Notes: generated by a model not told the origin, from the letters alone. Positions 46,159 through 56,808 are shown, numbered from the stretch's first letter. The stretch: 64,000 nucleotides of DNA from Bursaphelenchus xylophilus (GCA_904066235.2 CAJFCV020000003.1:3038001-3102000); one strand, 5' to 3'. Made by a program: numbers and translations.

Positions 46159-47231
46159 CAGGGTGTTTCAAGAAATTTGGAACAAATGATTTGCTTATAT
46201 CTTTGTGTTCTTTGCAGCTATCAACGAATTTCTTTTTGCTTCTAAAAATTGACAGCGTGCGTTTTTAGAATCTCAAAAAAATTTTTTTTTCGTCGGCGGA
46301 GGGCCCATTTCTCGGCGGAGAAAATTAGGGCCTTTTTTAAAAATCACAGCGTATTACGTGGCGGAAACGCCGTTGCAACGGCTGAAATCAAGTTTACGTT
46401 ACACCTCCGTCGATTTTACGGTATGCATTTTTTTGTTTTCGATTTTACGCGCACCGCGGAGGCGCGGCGGAGACTTCAGATTTCGGCGGACGTTGTTTTG
46501 GGCCTTCGGCTGTTGCAATTCATGTTGGAAAAGAGGTTGGGGTGATTTTTTGTTGTCATCCGATGCACAGATGGCAAAAATTTTGTGCTTTTTTTCCCCG
46601 GCGGAGGATTCGGCGGAGGCTTTATCAAAGGGTCAAAGCTGTCTTACGAGTCCGGGAAAAATCTCAGCTACAAGAATCGATCAGAACAGCATTGTCTTTC
46701 AAAGATTTTTGATTTTTTTGGTCCGGCGGACAAATCGGCGGAGTTTTGTTTTTACCCTTTGATAAAGCCTCCGCCGACTCCTCCGCCGGGGATAAAAAGC
46801 ACGAAATTTTTGCCATCTGTGCATCGGATGACAACAAAAAATCACCAAACCTCCTTTTCCAACATGAATTGCAAAAACCAAAGGCCCAAAACGACGTCCA
46901 CCGAAATCTGAGGTCTCCGCCGCGCATCCGCGAAAGTGCGTAAAATCGAAAACGCAAAAAAAGCATACCGTAAAATCGATGGAGGTATTACGTAAACCTG
47001 ATTTCAGCCGTTGCAACGGCGTTTCCGCCACGTAATACGCTGTGATTTTTAAAAAAGGCCCTAATTTTCTCCGCCGAGAAATGGGCCCTCCGCCGACGAA
47101 AAAAAAAATTTTTTTGAGATTCTAAAAACGCACGCTGTCAATTTTTAGAAGCAAAAAGAAATTCGTTGATAGCTGCAAAGAACACAGACATATAAGCAAA
47201 TCATTTGTTCCAAATTTCTTGAAACACCCTG
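46159..47231. mobile_element. Nearly perfect 1.07-kb palindrome flanked by TA (mariner-like fold-back)
   Basis: The left arm, 46159 to about 46633, and right arm, about 46754-47231, are almost perfect reverse complements, with a spacer of about 120 bp. Both ends read CAGGGTGTTTCAAGAAATTT, and a TA lies immediately outside each end (46157-46158 and 47232-47233). This is the target-site preference of Tc1/mariner elements. It encodes nothing plausible; the open frames crossing it mirror one another because of the palindrome. High arm identity suggests a recent origin. It abuts the 3' end of the aspartic-protease-like gene at 47253. Confidence 0.9.
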
Positions 47232-47252
47232 TATTGAACCGATTTTATTTTT

Positions 47253-48767
47253 TCAAATCCTTGACATTTCAGGTTTGTAGAATGTCACAGTCTTCATCTC
47301 ATAATTCAAACACACTCCATTCGTGTAGAGGACGGAAGCTCCCACCACCATATAATCGTTGTTGTGTTGATTCACCAACAAACGGCATTTACCGGGGATT
47401 ACTTCTTCGATCAAATCACCGGGCAGAATCTCCACCATCCGCCCACCAATCTTCAGCCTCAGGCTTGGATGCTCCTCATCGCAATGCACATACCAACTAT
47501 TGTTTTCTTGAAATGCAGAGAACGCCTGAATCACTTTGCCAAAGAGTTTCGTCGGAACTTTGATGTAATGAGTTGTGGTCGATAGAACAACGGAGATTGG
47601 GGAGAAGACTTCGGTACCGATTGAAAATCCGATAGTCGGGAATTGCCAGAAGCCAGTTTTAGGGGTTATTTGTGTTGAGACAATCGTGTTCTCGGGGGTT
47701 GCAAGGTTTTTTCCCGTGGAAATTACGCGTTCATCAACTCTGAAAACTTGAGAGTTTAATGAGGAAAGTGACGGTGATCTTCGATAGTCAGAGTTGCCTA
47801 AAGGTCTAAGCATGGGCTCTAAACCCAACAGAAGTCAGTCCCTGGAAATTGCACGTCGTAATATTCAGCTGTTGCCGAGATACAAGTTCATCGGGAAAAT
47901 AATGAGAGCTCTGTCGTATGGAAAATCACAATTATTTTCCCGAGAGACTGAAACAGTGGGGGACCTGATCCAGTGGTAAAAAATTTACCATTTTGCATCC
48001 GGGAAGTACCAAAGATGTGGCAAACTGTTTCCCTCTGCAAGTGAAAAAACTCCGATTTCAAAAGCGCGCCCGCTCATTTTGTGAGGGAAAGGGTGCCCTT
48101 CAAAACGAAGTTTTTTCGCTTGGAGAGGAAAGCATTTTGCTACATTTTTGATACTTCCCGGATGCCAAATGGTACGTTTTTTGCGACTGGATCAGGTCCC
48201 TCCTTGTACTTCCCCAGCTCTCTCAAAATAACTATCCTACCTTCTCCGGTTGGTTGTCGCCAAGCACAGCACCGGCTCCTCCCAAGTCTTCATAATATCC
48301 CTCCTCAGCGTACTTCCGGGTTTCTCTGCATCAGGGCCCAATCCAATCCTTCCGGCGATCAACAGCATGTTCAGACCGCCCGTCGGGTTTCCATCAAACT
48401 TTCGGCAGACTCCGAAAGTCGTCTTGATCCGGTGCTGATCGTTTATTTGAATATAATCCGATCCATAGATGCCTTCGCAGATTCCGTGAAAGTTGCTAAA
48501 TTTTGAGTCGTAGCGAGCTCTAAAACATCCCAATTCCTTGAAGGTCTTGGACTTTGTTTCGTTGAATACGAACGCTTCTTCGAGCTCCCGGTTTGATTGG
48601 GCGCTAACAACATACGATGAGGAGGAGGAGATATCAATGGCAAATTGGCGTATAAGCCTGGGATTGTCTTCAAATCGAAATCGGAGGAGAAAATCATCGT
48701 CGTCAAAGGCGGATTCAATGGTCACGGCGAGAAAGAGTAATAGGACGTATTTTAGAGCAATTTCCAT
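47253..48767 (-). CDS. Secreted pepsin-like (A1) protein with lost active site
   Basis: Minus-strand exons are 48767-48241 and 47805-47253, giving 359 residues in phase. Residues 1-20 are a signal peptide (MEIALKYVLLLFLAVTIESA). The body has the two-lobed pepsin pattern. QFAIDISSSSSYVVS (Asp45) stands where DTGSS is expected; YDSKFSNFHGICEGIYGSDYI matches the flap/GFLGxD region; IGLGPD matches the GILGLG region; VVLSTTTHYIKVP (Ser251) stands where the second DTGTS is expected; VVGASVLYTNGVCLNYE matches the LGDVFLR region. The first DTG is DIS and the second catalytic Asp is Ser, so proteolysis is not expected. No propeptide is visible: the mature fold starts right after the signal. This could be a secreted decoy, inhibitor-binding or scaffold protein, or a decaying gene. 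The intron carries a short family A and a complete family B MITE. ATG 48767 was chosen because the signal peptide starts there. Confidence 0.7.
47884..47950. mobile_element. Family A MITE, copy 7 (67-bp internal deletion)
   Basis: Short palindromic derivative with ends TCATCGGGAAAATAATGAG and ATTATTTTCCCGAGAGACTG. It lies in the intron of the A1-like gene, directly beside family B copy 4. Confidence 0.7.
47953..48209. mobile_element. Family B palindromic MITE, copy 4
   Basis: About 257 bp. The left end CAGTGGGGGACCTGATCCAG and right end GCGACTGGATCAGGTCCCTC form the terminal repeats. The two inner arms contain CTGCAAGTGAAAAAAC and GTTTTTTCGCTTGGAGAGG. It lies in the intron of the A1-like gene. 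Confidence 0.85.
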
Positions 48768-49835
48768 AGTGAATATTACCAAAATCTCAGCGAAATACCT
48801 GTTATATCAAAAAATATGATCATCTCAATATATACCAAAAATATTACATCAAATAGTTGGTGGACGAACCCTGCCGAACCCTAAAATAAGCCGCATATCA
48901 GCTAGAATTCTGCATGATCCATCTTTTCCGACTTTGATAACAGGCCGCCCACTCTTCCAGACTTTAATTGCTTTTATATGACAAAACTTTATTATCAAAA
49001 CAGTTATAAACTACAATGGCTTGATGTTGTAAAAAACCTTGGCTGTTTACAGTTGTAGCTGCGTTGCCTCGTAGTATGAGCCCAATTTAAACCCTAAGGT
49101 TCAGCACAAAGCTTGCCTCAGCAACCGGAAATAACAATTGGACCGATGTCCTATTCAAATTATCTTCGCGGAGTAGCGTTAGATTAGTTTAGTTACCCGC
49201 CTTCAAATCACAGTACAAGAAATTGACAAATATAATTATCTGCTACAAAAAACTGACGACCTCTCTCACAAAATCGTTCGAGATCTCTCGTTCCAAAAAC
49301 AAATACAATCTAGATTCAAAAAGTTGCGATAAAAACAATGGGAGAGACTTGGCCCGTCGACAGATTTGGCCCGTCTCTTTTGATAAAGACTTACTTCAAC
49401 TTTATTAGATTTGAAACTTTCTCTCACAACGAAATCAAAATTGCCAACACATTTTGGCATTCTGCAACAGGTGCCGTAATCAGATGGGCAGAAAAATTAT
49501 GTGCACATTTTTATCTGCGATGGCAAGACAGCGTTATAGAAATTACGTAACCCAATAAAGAACCGAGCGTCTTCGATATTTCTGCGTTCTCCTGATATTG
49601 TCCTTGCCAAAGCTCAGTTTTATTTGGGGTTCCTTGCTCGATTTCGGACGGCTGAAGCTGAATCTTACTGTCTAAGATGTATAAACCACATCTTTCTTTG
49701 ATTGTGAAACTTTTTCACCGAGTTTTTTGTTCGATTTCTTCAGTTTTTATCGGGTTTTTTCGAGTTGATACCTAAAATAATATACTGATGAGATTTTTGA
49801 TGGGACTTGCCTTTTCAGATAACCTAACCTCCAAG
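48768..49835. other. Divergent intergenic region
   Basis: Just over 1 kb between the minus-strand A1-like gene and the plus-strand ankyrin gene; it should hold both promoters. No RNA gene or repeat family was recognised. A CTTTTCAG acceptor ends at 49818, 17 nt before the ankyrin start codon, and suggests trans-splicing or a 5' UTR intron. Confidence 0.4.
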
Positions 49836-51177
49836 ATGATGTCCAACGGTCTTCAGCGTCTTCAAAAGAGCATCGATTTGGGTAAAAACTGCCCCAATAT
49901 GATCAATCCCTTCGACGAAATGCTCAAGAGCCTTGATGGAAAACTCGAGCAATTCTCGCCGTCGCCAAGACAAACTGGCGAGAAACCATCGTTCACACTG
50001 TTCTCAGCTTCCATTACTGGGCATTTGGACAAAGTTAAGGTGAGTTATACTGCATTGTTTATTGAAAATTGAATATTTTTATATTACACTTGACATGGGA
50101 TATAAAAAAGGCCATTTCTGCTGTTTTTTCTTATGGAATTCTATGTTTTCTTTTTTCAGGAGATGATCGATGCTGATCCAAAGTCAGTCAACGTCACAAA
50201 TTCCCAAGGATGGACGCCTTTGATGTACATAATGGCCAATGGATGTTCCTTTGTCGCGACTGAACTAATGAAGCGTGGAGCCGAGTATGAGCGTCTGAAT
50301 TTTGAGGGAATGAGTGCTTTGGGTCTTGCAGGCAGTTACGGTCATCGAGGAACGGTTAGTCGAACATTGAGTGGTTTTTGAGATAAAAATTATATTATCC
50401 ATGAGGAATCTTAGAATTGAAGAATTTGAAATGTTTTTGGTACTTTTAAGGAGGGTTGGTGGTTCTTTTACATCTATTAGGGTATGATAAAGCTGATAGA
50501 AAAATAAGAATTGACTTTTGACCACATTTTCGGGAGTTATATTATCTATATTATTTTAGATAAATACAGATGTTTCTTGTGATTTTGCTGTTCCTTAGTG
50601 TGTTGGATTGACTTAAAAAACTTGGAATATTGATGTCAAAGCTATATTTTCTAAAATCTAGTAGTTATTTTGATTTTTCTAGCATAATTTATCTTATCCA
50701 TGGGCTATCTCATAAAAATTACAAGTTTTTGTTAATTTTGCAAACTAATAATGCAATTTTCAGATCAAAAACTTCTGCAGCGCGTTGAAGAAGGCGAAGG
50801 GACCTGTCGAAGTTACGAAAGCCGTCAATCAAGTGGATGCGCACGGTAAAACCGCTCTCCATTACGCGGCCGAGAATCGTCAATGGGAGTCCTGCAACGT
50901 CCTCATCGCCAACGGAGCGGATCCCAACATCCAAGACCTCGAAGGCAACACCGCGTTGATGATGGCAGTGAAAGCCGGCCATTCCATGACCATCAGAACC
51001 GTGCTTCAAAAGGGCGGAGACAAGGACATCGCCAATCTGAAGGGAGAACTCCCAATGGATGTGGTCGAGCCGAAACTCAAGTACATCTTTGAAGAGGATA
51101 AGCCAGAAAAGACGGGAGAAGACACTGAAAGCGAGGAGGAATCAGATGGAGAAGAGGATGGAGCAAAAAGCGTTTAA
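49836..51177 (+). CDS. Ankyrin-repeat protein with acidic tail
   Basis: Three exons, 49836-50039, 50160-50354 and 50764-51177, give 270 residues; all joins are phase 0. Ankyrin repeats cover about residues 50-225. Recognisable units are SFTLFSASITGHLDKVKEMI, GWTPLMYIMANG...ELMKRGAEYERLN, GMSALGLAGSYGHRG, GKTALHYAAENRQ...LIANGADPNIQD and GNTALMMAVKAGHS. The N-terminal 50 residues are hydrophilic. The C-terminus (about 235-270) is very acidic, ending EESDGEEDGAKSV. There is no signal peptide or membrane segment, so it is cytoplasmic or nuclear. Ankyrin repeats bind partner proteins; the partner here is unknown. The start was chosen at the first of two adjacent ATGs, just after a strong CTTTTCAG acceptor. 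Orthology to a named family member was not recognised. Confidence 0.85.
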
Positions 51178-51551
51178 TACCAAGTACAATATAATTTTCA
51201 CTCAGTAATCTCGAAAATACCTCACATAACCTCTCATTTTATATCTCTTATCGTTCCAAACGTTGTTTTAACAGAGTAAATAGTGATTAATATGCAATTG
51301 CAATTTTTTTATAAAAAAATCAAAATTTTTAATGGGATTAGGCCAATTTGACAGATAAAACTATGCCGTTGGCTGTCTGGAAGACCTTAGAAAGCTTTCA
51401 GGGCAAGTTGAAAATGTCTGTGATATAAAAAACCGCCTACAAGATTTTTAATTTGATTTTGAAAATGTGATTTTCAAACAAATTAATTATGGAAAACGCA
51501 CCGTCGACGATGTCGCAATAAAATTGGAAATGAAGGTTTTATAAAATTCAA

Positions 51552-54500
51552 ATGTTTGTAAATTTTTGTCTGCTCCTAACTTTGCTCACCCGCACTGTGG
51601 AAAATGCCACTTTGGAGGAGAAAGTTTTATTCATGGGCAGTATGATAGACACTTCTGTTCGGCCTTGTGATGATTTTTGGAACTATACGGGTGGAAAGTT
51701 TGACAAGACGTTCTTCAATGGATGGAGAGCGGGGTTTTATCAGAGTCTGTTGAGTGACTTTGGCGTTTCCAATCAGGTAAAATACGCGACTTCTTTCTTT
51801 GTCTTTTATGTACAGTGGGGGACCGGATCCAGTGGCAAAAAATGTACCATTTGACATCCGGGAAGTATCAAAAATATGGCAAAATGCTTCCCTCTCCAAG
51901 TGAAAAAAAACTTCGTTTTGAAGGACGCGCCCTTTTTCCTCAAAAAAAGAGTGGGCATGCTTTTGAAGTCTGAGTTTTTTTTCACTTGGAGAGGGAGATA
52001 TTTTGCCACATTTTCTGATACTTCCTGGATGCAAAATGGAACGTTTTTTGCCATTGGATCAGGTCCCCCATTGTATTTATAGGGAAGACGGTGTGAAAAA
52101 TGGTGGTAAAAATGTAAATAGGCCTAGCCCACATATCAATTCCAAAACACTTTAGCTCGGGCTTTGCAGCCACAACCGAGATATTCAACAGTCTTTGCGG
52201 CCGGCAGAGTACGCGAAACGCGGAGGGCGGTCAGAGGGAAAAAAAATTTAGGCCATACCTTTGCCAGTTTCGCGCGGAAAATTTTATTTGTTTTTTTTTT
52301 GTGGAAAAATTACCCTCTACTGTAGAAATAGGCCTGAAAGTTTTGATGCCAAAATTCGCAAAAACTTGCTACATTTTCGTCTATTTTTGACCTAAAAATC
52401 TCGGTAGTTTCTGAAAAAAAACGCGAGCTAGGAGCTTCACATATGCCTTAGAAAAACTTATTCTAAATTTGCACCAAGTTTCATAAAAATTAGCGTCGCA
52501 CTTGGCGTACTTCCCCTGTTAGTTTAGGCGTGCTAAATTTCTCGAAGATAGCAGCATCGAAAATCATCATTTCCCTTGTCCAAAAAAAGACATATTTCAC
52601 CGCTTTTCAGTTCGCATCCATCCGAAAGATCCGTCAAATCTACAGTAACTGTAATCCACAAGAATTTCCATTGATCGCTGTTGAGTACACATACGAACAA
52701 ACCGCGGAATTTTTGGCTCGCGAATTCCATGATGTCAAATTCCCGGTTCACATGGATCAACTCCGCGATAATGAGAAATATGCAGCAATTTTGGCCCGGG
52801 TTTACAAATGCTTATTCGAAAGGGGCTCAAGTGTTTTCCGGAAGATTTTCGACTACCACTCCATTAGTCGGATCGCTTTCAAAGAGCCGGAAAATACGGG
52901 ATCTGGCGCGAGTAAATGGTAAGGTTTAACTTCTAGATATTGTAATTTCATGGATTTGGCAAAAAAATCATGAGTTCAGGGCAGCGTATTGTGCAGCAGC
53001 GGAGTGCCAGAGGCCGGTTGGATATCCAGAAAGGTACAAGTATTCCCCCAAACTACTGAATGTCTCTACACAAGCATTTGTCAACACGGTCTTTGGTACA
53101 GCAGTCAATGTGTCCGAGTTTAGAGTGACGTGGCCGGTCTATTCCAGCGATAACATAAGCAAAGTCGTAGGTGTTCACTTTCTACAGATATAGTTGAAAT
53201 AAGAGCTGAGGTTTTGATAAAAATGAAAATTATTTCGATGGAAGGAGTTAATCTTTTTTGTTTCATTGGCAAAAATAACCGGCATTTTTTTGACAGGAAC
53301 CTGTCTGCCTGTCGGGAAAATAATGAGCGTTCTGTCGCATCGGAAACCGCATCTCCGCCTTGAAAACGAATTGTTTTGCGGCAAAATCAAATTGCTTTTT
53401 TCATTTCTGTGTATGAAAAAAATATACTGACCTTCCATCTAGGCTCATCTGCAATGATGAGAATGGATTTTTTCATAGTTATGATTCGCTACGGTTCGGA
53501 TATTCTGATAAACATAATTCAAAGCACGCTCTGTTTGGCCTTCTGTCAGTTTGCCGGAAAAATAATGGGATTAATGTCGCTGCGCCGATCGCGTTGCTGA
53601 AATGAAAAGAACTTCGATTATGCATTGGCTTGGAGTGTAGAAGCCTTCGATTGCAAATCAATCGCTTTTCAGTACCAATCCCGCTCCTACTTGATCAACA
53701 ATCTGTTCCTCGAAATTTTTGACAACCGGAAGCAATACGACACTTGCGAAGACTACATCATCCTCAACTTTCCGTTACACACAACTAAGCTGATGGTCGA
53801 CAATATCAAGCGGAATTGGACTGTCTTTCAGCAACTAAAAGACGAATATTTTACCATGGTTAATTTGCTATTAGACGAGGCCAAGAAATTTGTCCGGGAA
53901 AACAAAGTGATGGAAAAAGAGGCCATCGAGGTGTTGGGAGATCTACTGGATCAAAATAAATTTTTATTTGTTGATCATCCCATTTTTGATGATGAGAATT
54001 TTGAAAGGTATACGAGAGATGTCCTTGTGGAGCTGCCACAAGCTTCAAGGCTTGTCAACAGTTATCGACCGATATTGAATTACGAGAGAGAACATGGAGG
54101 AAAACATGTTAGATTGATGACTCAAGTCGTATGTTTGATTTGAAAACTCCGGAATAATAGCGAAAAAAGACACAATTTTCTTTCAAAAAATGAAAAATTT
54201 CAGCTAAACGCCATGCACACCAAGACCAATCAATTGAACTCCTTTGACTTTGGGATCTTCCTTTATCCCCTTTACGATGTCAACTGGCCTCCAACATTGA
54301 CTTTATCCGGAATGGGATTTGTTATTGCGCATGAGATTGGTCACACGTTCTGTAAGAATGGTCCAAAAGAGTTGTCATTACATGCTCAGCTCTGTAAAAA
54401 AAGTTTCAAATAAACGTTTTCAGTAAAGGCTCAGAATCTAAGCACATCGCTGTACGAAAACTACGAATGCATAAAGAAGTTGTACGAAGGGCAATGCAGC

Positions 54501-56176
54501 CCTCGAGAACCAGACTTTTGCATTGATCCGGGGATGACGTACGAAGAGAATCTCGCTGATCAAATAGGTAGGTTTTTTTCTGTATATAACAACGTCTAGA
54601 GCTGCTTCAACGAGTTTTTGGAAAAGTATAATTAGTCTATCGGAGAAATAATGAGCACACTTTTGCTGCGCCGACGGCGTCGTTGAAGTGAAAGTTAATC
54701 TTATTTTGCCGCAACAAAAATTTAATTTTTGCAATGCGATTTTCGGTGAGACAGAGTGCTCATTATTTTCATGACAGAGTGATAAAAAAAGTTGTGCTAC
54801 TCCGTTTTGTCACCGAAATCACAACATAGCACGTCAATCCAGAATAGAAGAAAAAATTTCCCGCCCCTTTTTGGTGATTCGTTCGAAACGAAATGTCACT
54901 ATCCGATAAAAAGCATTTTCTTATTTTTCTTCTTCCTTTTCGCGAAAAAGCAATTATTTCTGACAAGGAAAGTACTTCTATGGGGTGTGGAATTACCGGT
55001 CGAGATATATATCAAAAAATTCGCAAAAATTTTCTGATTCAGAATATATATAAATTAGCTGCCTAATTTTGGTCTATCAGCAAGTTTTTTTCAATAAATG
55101 TTTTTCTCGAGGAAAAAAATCTGCGGCAACAAAAGCGCGCTCGGTCTCTTACTTCGGAAGAGAGCGGTGTGACCGAGTGGTTAGAGCGCCGGGTTGGAAA
55201 TCCGAGGGACACGGGTTCGGTTCTTTTTGCCACATTAGAACCCATTTTTTACGTTGGAACTACTTTTAAGGTGTAGTTGTAATCCAATTTGATATTTTAA
55301 GGCTTGTCAAGGCTTCAGAATTTAGTTTAGCACAAAACAAAATTTTTTTATTGGTAAAAACACGGTCAAAAAGACACTTGCATGGTGTCGCGAGAAAACT
55401 TCTGAGGACAAAAACATGTCATCAGACCAAAATTAGGCAGCTAATTTATATATATTCTGAATCAGAAAATTTTTGCGAATTTTTTGATATATATCTCGAC
55501 CGGTAATTCCACACCCCATAGAAGTACTTTCCTTGTGAGGAAAAAAGTGTCGATACTTTCGCGACATTTCGTCTCTCTTGTAAATCAATGAAAACGATAC
55601 AAAGTTTCGAAAAGGTTCAGGAAATACGCTGGATTGACGTCCAGCGGCCTTGCGGAGGGGTTAGTAACAAGGTCTTTATCTGTGCGACCCAGGGATTTTT
55701 TTCTCACATCTCCTTTGAAAAATGACAACGGAAAGGCCTGTCCACGTGGTCCTATAATATGATAATTTATCTTTGCCTCGGGTTCGGATTGTCGCCTCGA
55801 CAAACTTCAAAGTCATTTTGTTTCAGGTATTCGCTGGGCTTACGCTGCCTTCAAGACCTACTCTCTACACAAACAACTTCTCCCTCGCACGACTAGTCGA
55901 GTTCTCAACGCCATGTCTGATGACCAGCTCTTTTTCCTGAACCTAGGACAGCTGATGAGATTCATGACCCCAACGTGGGACACCTATGGCGACGGAGATT
56001 CCCATTCCCCGGATGTCGTCAGATTATATGGGACATTGTCAAATTTTCCGGCCTTTGCCAACGCCTACGGCTGTTTGGCGAATGACACATTTGTCAGCAA
56101 AAAGCCATGTCCAATATTGTTGAAAGAGACCAAAGAAGACAAAAGTTTATGGTATAAATATACGAGATTGCCATAA
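51552..56176 (+). CDS. Secreted M13 (neprilysin-like) zinc metallopeptidase
   Basis: Seven exons, 51552-51776, 52611-52918, 52980-53166, 53673-54128, 54204-54351, 54424-54567 and 55827-56176, join in phase to 605 residues. An N-terminal signal (VNFCLLLTLLTRTVENA) is followed directly by the first M13 domain (PCDDFWNYTGGKF), so the protein is predicted to be secreted rather than membrane-anchored. Catalytic features are the NA pair of the substrate motif (LNAMHT, about 394), HEIGH (His435, Glu436, His439), EENLAD (Glu483 third zinc ligand, Asp487) and HSPDVVRLYG (the His and Arg that bind substrate in neprilysin). About 15 residues usually following the zinc helix (the DDxGR...DWW segment) are absent: HEIGHTF is followed directly by LKAQNL. 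It is short for M13 (usually about 700 or more). Introns carry family A, B and tRNA-containing fold-back elements. Pieces of this gene recur among the pectate lyase genes downstream. Family firm; activity likely but not certain. Confidence 0.85.
51813..52073. mobile_element. Family B palindromic MITE, copy 5, with TA target duplication
   Basis: 261 bp. The left end CAGTGGGGGACCGGATCCAG and right end ATTGGATCAGGTCCCCCATTG are flanked by TA at 51811-51812 and 52074-52075. It is the best-preserved copy for defining the termini, and TA suggests a Tc1/mariner-type parent. It lies in intron 1 of the M13 gene. Confidence 0.88.
52080..52525. mobile_element. Copy of a dispersed repeat family ending GCGACGCT...CTTCCCCTGT
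   Basis: The segment CACAACCGAGATATTCAAC at about 52170, then GCGGTCAGAGGGAAAA, then CTCGGTAGTTTCTG and AAATTAGCGTCGCACTTGG near 52490-52520. The same series, inverted, is seen at about 34070-34450; parts recur at about 8038-8290 and 37985-38125. No coding capacity. Borders are approximate. Confidence 0.5.
53309..53605. mobile_element. Two partial family A MITEs in intron 3 of the M13 gene
   Basis: Left ends CTGTCGGGAAAATAATGAG (from about 53309) and TCAGTTTGCCGGAAAAATAAT (from about 53545) are each followed by about 60-95 bp of the family interior. Neither has its matching right end, so these are decayed or mutually interrupted copies (8 and 9). Confidence 0.6.
54633..54781. mobile_element. 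Family A MITE, copy 10
   Basis: About 149 bp, in the last intron of the M13 gene. Ends are TAGTCTATCGGAGAAATAAT and ATTATTTTCATGACAGAGTG. The interior has CTGCGCCGACGGCGTCG like copies 5 and 9. Confidence 0.7.
54963..55536. mobile_element. Fold-back element containing a tRNA-Ser-like sequence
   Basis: Arms 54963-55075 and 55424-55536 are almost perfect reverse complements (ACAAGGAAAGTACTTC ... GCTGCCTAATTTTGGTC). The 350-bp centre carries a tRNA-Ser-like sequence. It lies in the last intron of the M13 gene. No protein is encoded; it looks like a MITE or fold-back unit that picked up a tRNA or SINE. Confidence 0.8.
55158..55235 (+). pseudogene. tRNA-Ser(GGA)-like pseudogene
   Basis: TGACCGAGTGGTTAGAG at 55170-55186 matches the A box and D arm typical of tRNA-Ser. 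CCGGG TTGGAAA TCCGA forms an anticodon arm with loop TTGGAAA (anticodon GGA). The long variable arm of tRNA-Ser is missing and the T arm (ACGGGTTCGGTTCTTTT) does not pair, so it is not functional. Confidence 0.55.
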
Positions 56177-56702
56177 AAACAGGGAAAATCTTGGTCACTT
56201 CTGCTGTTAATTAACGATTTTTTTCCTATTAACGACTAAATATGTAGGCGTTCTTCGTTAAAAACAGTAAAAAACTTACCAAAGCTCCACGCGTGTATCT
56301 TCTTTCGTCTTTTTCAAACGGCCGCTGATATCTCCGATACAAGCGGTCATCTACGTCCCGTACTGAGTTTAATGCCGCTAACTGTAGTTATATTGAAGGA
56401 AGGCGATGTGTTGGCCCTTAACATTTATTAATAGCGATGTTATTACACTCAATACAACTTAATATAACATACATAGGATTCAAGAATGACCGATGACTTT
56501 CGCAAACGCCATGGTCCGCAATGGAAGGGTCTTACACCGACTAGACGCTGGAAACGATTCTGATATATTCAATGCTTATATCGTGTGGTTTGTGTGAATA
56601 AATCAAATTGAAGTTGGTGTTTGCCGACGTTTTATTGTCTGGGACCGTGCATGTCTGTCAGACCTTAAACGATGGGTCTGAATTTGCACAGGCACTGGAA
56701 AT
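56177..56702. other. Intergenic region upstream of pectate lyase A
   Basis: AT-rich, no gene found. The part from about 56620 (TTTGCCGACGTTTTATTGTCTG ... GTCTGTCAG) is homologous to the sequence upstream of pectate lyase C at about 61145-61245, marking the left side of a duplicated unit. Confidence 0.5.
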
Positions 56703-56798
56703 GATTATCTTTGTTATCTTTGAAGGCAAACCACCATGAACTTTAACGTCAAAGCTGGCCAAATACAGATGTCGTAAGTAACCGATAAAATTATCCGG

Positions 56799-56808
56799 CT
56801 ATTTAAGC
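56799..56808 (+). promoter_or_regulatory. STATAWAARS-like motif upstream of pectate lyase A
   Basis: CTATTTAAGC, 9 of 10 positions of STATAWAARS, lies 35-44 nt before the start codon. It is embedded in a 110-bp block conserved upstream of all three pectate lyase genes whose 5' ends are visible. STATAWAARS was reported for pharyngeal-gland genes of Bursaphelenchus xylophilus; it may double as a TATA element. Confidence 0.6.

Noticed and set aside
46249..47031. Open frames of 98-134 codons on both strands
   Set aside because: They fall inside the 1.07 kb palindrome and mirror one another on the two strands.
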